Assembly (NCBI GenBank): GCA_005889475.1
Contig: VBGT01000076.1
Location: 82,007 to 114,818, forward strand
From: Chloroflexota bacterium
Lineage (GTDB): Bacteria > Chloroflexota > Limnocylindria > Limnocylindrales > CSP1-4
Reading direction: 5' to 3'
Length of the DNA: 32,812 nt
Part shown: positions 30,545 to 32,812 of the stretch, piece by piece
Layout: each line of letters opens with the position of its first letter
How positions within the stretch are numbered: the first letter of the stretch is position 1
Position numbers and translations under genes: made by a program
The notes under the pieces: model-generated
What the model was told of the DNA's origin: nothing
The model's input: only the letters and a program-made list of their open reading frames with translations
The model's database searches: none

Positions 30545-31120
30545 TCAGCCGCCCGTCGCGCGCCCCGTCGCGGGATCGACCGCGTTCACGCCGCCGCCGT
30601 ACCCGGTCAGCACGAGCCGCCCGCCGATCATGCTCGCGTCCGTGACGACGTCCGAGTGGGCGATCCGCCAGGCGACCGTCCCGTCGGGCTCGATCGCGAA
30701 CGTCTCGAGCTCGCCCTGCAGGATCACATGGCGTAGCCGGGACGAGGCGAAGACCGCGAGGAGCGGCGTCGCCGACCGGTGAACCCAGCGACGCGCCCCG
30801 GTTCGGGCGTCGAGCCCGTAGCCGTGGAAGCCGTACTTCACGACCAGCTGTGCCGCCGTGTCCCAGAGCTGCGCCGCAGGCTCGTCGTTGATCGCCGACG
30901 CGAAGCGGACCGTCCAGGCGCCCGCCGGCCCGTCGACGCGCAGCTCCGCGCGGCACAGGGCATCGGGCTCGTCGCTCACCTCCGGCCCGAGGTCGAGCAG
31001 CTCGCCGCCGACCTCGGACAGGGCGAACACCGCCGCGCCCTCGCCGGAGCCCGCCCAGCGCCATCGAGCGCGCAACCCGCCCGGGTAGGCGACCGTCGCG
31101 TCGCGCGGCTCGGCGGTCAC
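30545..31120 (-). CDS. Uncharacterised protein with PQQ-like beta-propeller repeats
   Basis: 191 residues without signal peptide or membrane helix. The C-terminal half contains short repeats of the PQQ/WD-like kind: YGLDARTGARRWVHR, TFAIEPDGTVAWRIAHSD, then GGRLVLTGYGGGVNAVDPATG. These form blades in which a residue pair D-x-x-T-G-x-x-x-W closes each sheet. Two or three blades are too few for a whole propeller, so it may oligomerise or be a divergent relative. The N-terminal part (TVAYPGGLRARWRWAG, AAVFALSEVGGELLDLG) is not recognised. The start is GTG 31120 with no clear Shine-Dalgarno or -10 box, so it is the least certain of this group. It follows the YbaK gene after 50 bases on the same strand. 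Confidence 0.6.
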   Translation of the reverse strand: MTAEPRDATVAYPGGLRARWRWAGSGEGAAVFALSEVGGELLDLGPEVSDEPDALCRAELRVDGPAGAWTVRFASAINDEPAAQLWDTAAQLVVKYGFHGYGLDARTGARRWVHRSATPLLAVFASSRLRHVILQGELETFAIEPDGTVAWRIAHSDVVTDASMIGGRLVLTGYGGGVNAVDPATGRATGG

Positions 31121-31170
31121 GTGGTTGGCTCGTGCGTCACGGTCGCGTTCGTCCGCCGCCGAGGCGGGCG

Positions 31171-31689
31171 TCAGCTCGCCTGCTCGACAGGCACCTCGGC
31201 GATCGGCGCCACGGTGGCGTCGGCGAGCATGCGCAGGTTGCCCGGCGCGATCGGAAAGACCGCGGTGGGGAGGCCGGCCGCGGCCCAGACGGTCTCGAAT
31301 CGGCCCAGCTCCGGATCCATGATCACCCGCGCCCGCTGGACATGGCCGAACGGCGGGATGCCGCCGATCGAGAAGCCGGTCAGCTCGTCGGCCTCGCGAG
31401 CCGTCGCGCGCCGGACGTCGCGGCGGCCGATGACCGCCGCCAGGCGCTCCAGGTCGACCCGGTCCGCGCCCGAGACGAGGCAGACGATCGGCTCGAGCTC
31501 GCCGTCCTCCCGGGCCGTGACGAAGACCAGCGACTTGACGATCTGGGCGAGTTGCGCATCGAGGGCGCGCGCCGCGTCGGTCGCCGTGTGAGTGGAGTCG
31601 GCGAAGACGATGACCTCGAGGGTCACGCCCTTCCGGGCTGCGGCTTCGAGCACCCGCTGCACGTCAGGGTGCTCGAGGGCGGTGGGCAC
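31171..31689 (-). CDS. YbaK/EbsC-family aminoacyl-tRNA deacylase
   Basis: 172 residues, a complete single-domain YbaK fold. Family marks are TATDAARALDAQLAQIVKSLVF with the conserved Lys, LVSGADRVDLERLA, TGFSIGGIPPFGH (the glycine-rich substrate loop) and MDPELGRFETVWAAAGLP. Members hydrolyse mischarged tRNAs such as Cys-tRNA(Pro) or Ala-tRNA(Pro) in trans. The exact specificity is not readable here. The start is GTG 31689, seven bases after TATCCT. It is divergent from the HAD gene with only 41 bases between start codons. Confidence 0.9.
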   Translation of the reverse strand: MPTALEHPDVQRVLEAAARKGVTLEVIVFADSTHTATDAARALDAQLAQIVKSLVFVTAREDGELEPIVCLVSGADRVDLERLAAVIGRRDVRRATAREADELTGFSIGGIPPFGHVQRARVIMDPELGRFETVWAAAGLPTAVFPIAPGNLRMLADATVAPIAEVPVEQAS

Positions 31690-31696
31690 GGCGGCG

Positions 31697-31722
31697 AGGA
31701 TAGCACCGGCGGAAGGTAGGAT
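31697..31722. promoter_or_regulatory. Back-to-back leaderless promoters in a 41-base gap
   Basis: TATCCT on the minus strand (31702-31697) serves GTG 31689 at seven bases. TAGGAT on the plus strand (31717-31722) serves ATG 31731 at eight bases. The -35 region of each promoter overlaps the -10 of the other, so two polymerases could not bind at once. Confidence 0.55.
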
Positions 31723-31730
31723 CGGCGGCG

Positions 31731-32396
31731 ATGGAAGCCATCGTCTTCGACTGGGACGGCACCCTCATCGACTCGCTGCCGGGCATCTTCGAGGCCAACC
31801 TGCAGGTCCTCGCGGAGCATGGCGTGCCCTTCGACGAGGAGCGCTACCGCGCCGCGTACGTGCCTGACTGGCGGCTCATGTACCAGCGCCTCGGGCTGTC
31901 CGACGACTCCCTGGAGGCGGCCGGGGAACGCTGGCTGGAGCTGTACCGGCAGACCGACGCGGCGCAGCTCCTGCCCCGCGCCGAGGAGTCCCTCCGGCGG
32001 CTCGCCGAGGCGGGCTATGTCCTCGGCCTCGTGACCGCCGGCCATCGCGACGTCGTCGACGACCAGCTGCGGCGGTTCGGGATCTCGGGCCTGCTGCCCA
32101 TCCGGGTTTTCGGCAACGACGACGTCGCGTCGAAGCCGCACCCCGAGCCGCTCCTGCGGGCGCTCGGCCAACTCGAGCGGGCGGACCGCGTTCACGCCGC
32201 GCGCTACGTCGGCGATGTCCCCGACGACATGCGCATGGCCCGCGCCGTCGGCGCGTTGGGGATCGGCATCGAGTCGTCGATCGGCACCCGGGCGGAGCTG
32301 CTCGAGGCGGGCGCGACGGCGGTCTACGGGAGCGTGGCCGAGTTCGTCGACGACCTGCTCGGGACGCCCGCCGCCACACAGCGGGCCGCGTCCTGA
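31731..32396 (+). CDS. HAD-superfamily phosphatase (phosphoglycolate phosphatase-like)
   Basis: 221 residues. HAD motifs are complete: FDWDGTLIDS with nucleophile D7 and acid/base D9, VTAGHRD (motif II Thr), KPHPEPL (motif III Lys) and YVGDVPDDM (motif IV acidic pair). A helical cap between motifs I and II marks a type C1 HAD, like Gph or beta-phosphoglucomutase. The substrate is open; Gph-type 2-phosphoglycolate or a pyrophosphate/nucleotide substrate are options. Its TGA overlaps the ATG of the thiamine diphosphokinase gene by one base, suggesting co-expression and possibly dephosphorylation of thiamine intermediates. Translation is leaderless by the promoter at 31717. Confidence 0.9.
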   Translation: MEAIVFDWDGTLIDSLPGIFEANLQVLAEHGVPFDEERYRAAYVPDWRLMYQRLGLSDDSLEAAGERWLELYRQTDAAQLLPRAEESLRRLAEAGYVLGLVTAGHRDVVDDQLRRFGISGLLPIRVFGNDDVASKPHPEPLLRALGQLERADRVHAARYVGDVPDDMRMARAVGALGIGIESSIGTRAELLEAGATAVYGSVAEFVDDLLGTPAATQRAAS

Positions 32397-32812
32397 TGCT
32401 CGCTGCGCGCCGCGGCCATGCCATCGTCCTCGCCGACGGCGCTGTCCCGAGCCGGGCGCAGATCGACGCGGCATGGCCCGGCTGGGACGCGGGCGTGTGG
32501 CTCGTGATCGCGGCGGATGGAGGGGCCCGCCATGCTTCGGCCCTCGGGCTCGAGCTGGGTCGGTGGGTGGGTGACGGCGACTCGATCGATCCCGCCGACC
32601 TCGCGACCCTCGCGGCGGCTGGCGTCCCCATCGAGCGGGTCGACCCGGAGAAGGACGCTTCGGACGCCGAGCTCGCGCTGGTCGCGGCGGTCGAGTCGGG
32701 TGCCGACGAGATCACGATCCTCGGCGGGCTCGGCGGCGTCCGGACCGACCATGGTCTGGTCAACGTGCTGCTCCTGCAGCACCCGGCGCTGGAGGGACTG
32801 GCGGCCCGCCTG
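32396..32812 (+). CDS. Thiamine diphosphokinase, partial (cut at window end)
   Basis: The first 139 codons are present, with no stop before the edge. Motifs of thiamine pyrophosphokinase are clear: WLVIAADGGARHASALGL near residue 40, GDGDSID with the Mg-binding acidic cluster, KDASDAELAL (the K-D-x-x-D-x-E signature), and ILGGLGGVRTDHGLVNVLLL. The enzyme transfers pyrophosphate from ATP to thiamine to make the ThDP cofactor in the cytoplasm. The start ATG overlaps the HAD stop (TGATG), giving translational coupling. About 70 C-terminal residues that bind thiamine should lie beyond the window. Confidence 0.88.
   Translation, partial: MLAARRGHAIVLADGAVPSRAQIDAAWPGWDAGVWLVIAADGGARHASALGLELGRWVGDGDSIDPADLATLAAAGVPIERVDPEKDASDAELALVAAVESGADEITILGGLGGVRTDHGLVNVLLLQHPALEGLAARL

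Overview
The window is GC-rich DNA, roughly 70% G+C by eye, densely packed with ordinary chromosomal genes. I see no phage, insertion sequence or CRISPR array. The mix suggests an uncultivated soil or freshwater bacterium of the Chloroflexota (Limnocylindria/Ellin6529-like), with Actinomycetota as the alternative. Pointers are an F420-dependent luciferase-like oxidoreductase, a divergent F420-ligase homolog, several secreted peptidoglycan hydrolases with no outer-membrane functions, a class III cyclase-ATPase-TPR regulator, and many promoters that place the start codon 6-10 bases after the -10 box (leaderless mRNAs). The taxonomic call is inference.

Layout. 1-2.8 kb: VOC-fold protein, CPBP membrane protease-like protein, and a persulfide dioxygenase/rhodanese fusion. 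2.8-3.8 kb: F420-dependent oxidoreductase. 4.0-10.1 kb: cell-envelope block with a secreted PGRP amidase, a glycosyltransferase 2, a GH25 lysozyme with SH3-like domains, and a VanY-like M15 peptidase. 10.1-12.5 kb: F420-ligase homolog, then a sulfur operon (DUF4395 membrane protein and CysA2-type thiosulfate sulfurtransferase) preceded by a probable leaderless, cysteine-containing leader peptide. 12.5-15.9 kb: adenylate/guanylate cyclase-AAA-TPR giant. 15.9 kb: tRNA-Arg(UCG). 16.0-17.6 kb: two small uncharacterised genes, a 513-base gene-free stretch, and the relic of an AAA/LuxR regulator with its middle deleted. 17.6-20.6 kb: SAMHD1-like HD phosphohydrolase, secreted CAP protein, WYL regulator. 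20.8-25.3 kb: small protein, strong hairpin, then an operon of a SAM hydrolase (DUF62) with a complete ECF transporter (fused EcfA-EcfA, S component, EcfT). 25.3-30.3 kb: LysM protein, a DNA-binding/five-GAF/GGDEF diguanylate cyclase, and a GIDE-like membrane protein. 30.5-32.8 kb: PQQ-repeat-like protein, divergently arranged YbaK-type deacylase and HAD phosphatase, and a thiamine diphosphokinase cut by the window edge.

Two themes recur. First, genes that begin a transcription unit mostly carry a TANNNT -10 box immediately before the start codon and no Shine-Dalgarno, while genes inside operons (sulfurtransferase, ECF S component) carry clear AGGAGG-type sites. Second, sulfur and SAM chemistry appears three times (persulfide dioxygenase, CysA2 operon, SAM hydrolase/ECF operon). 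The most interesting candidate system is the short leader ORF with Cys codons, driven by a near-consensus promoter, ahead of the DUF4395-CysA2 operon. It resembles the cysteine-responsive leaderless attenuators described in mycobacteria.
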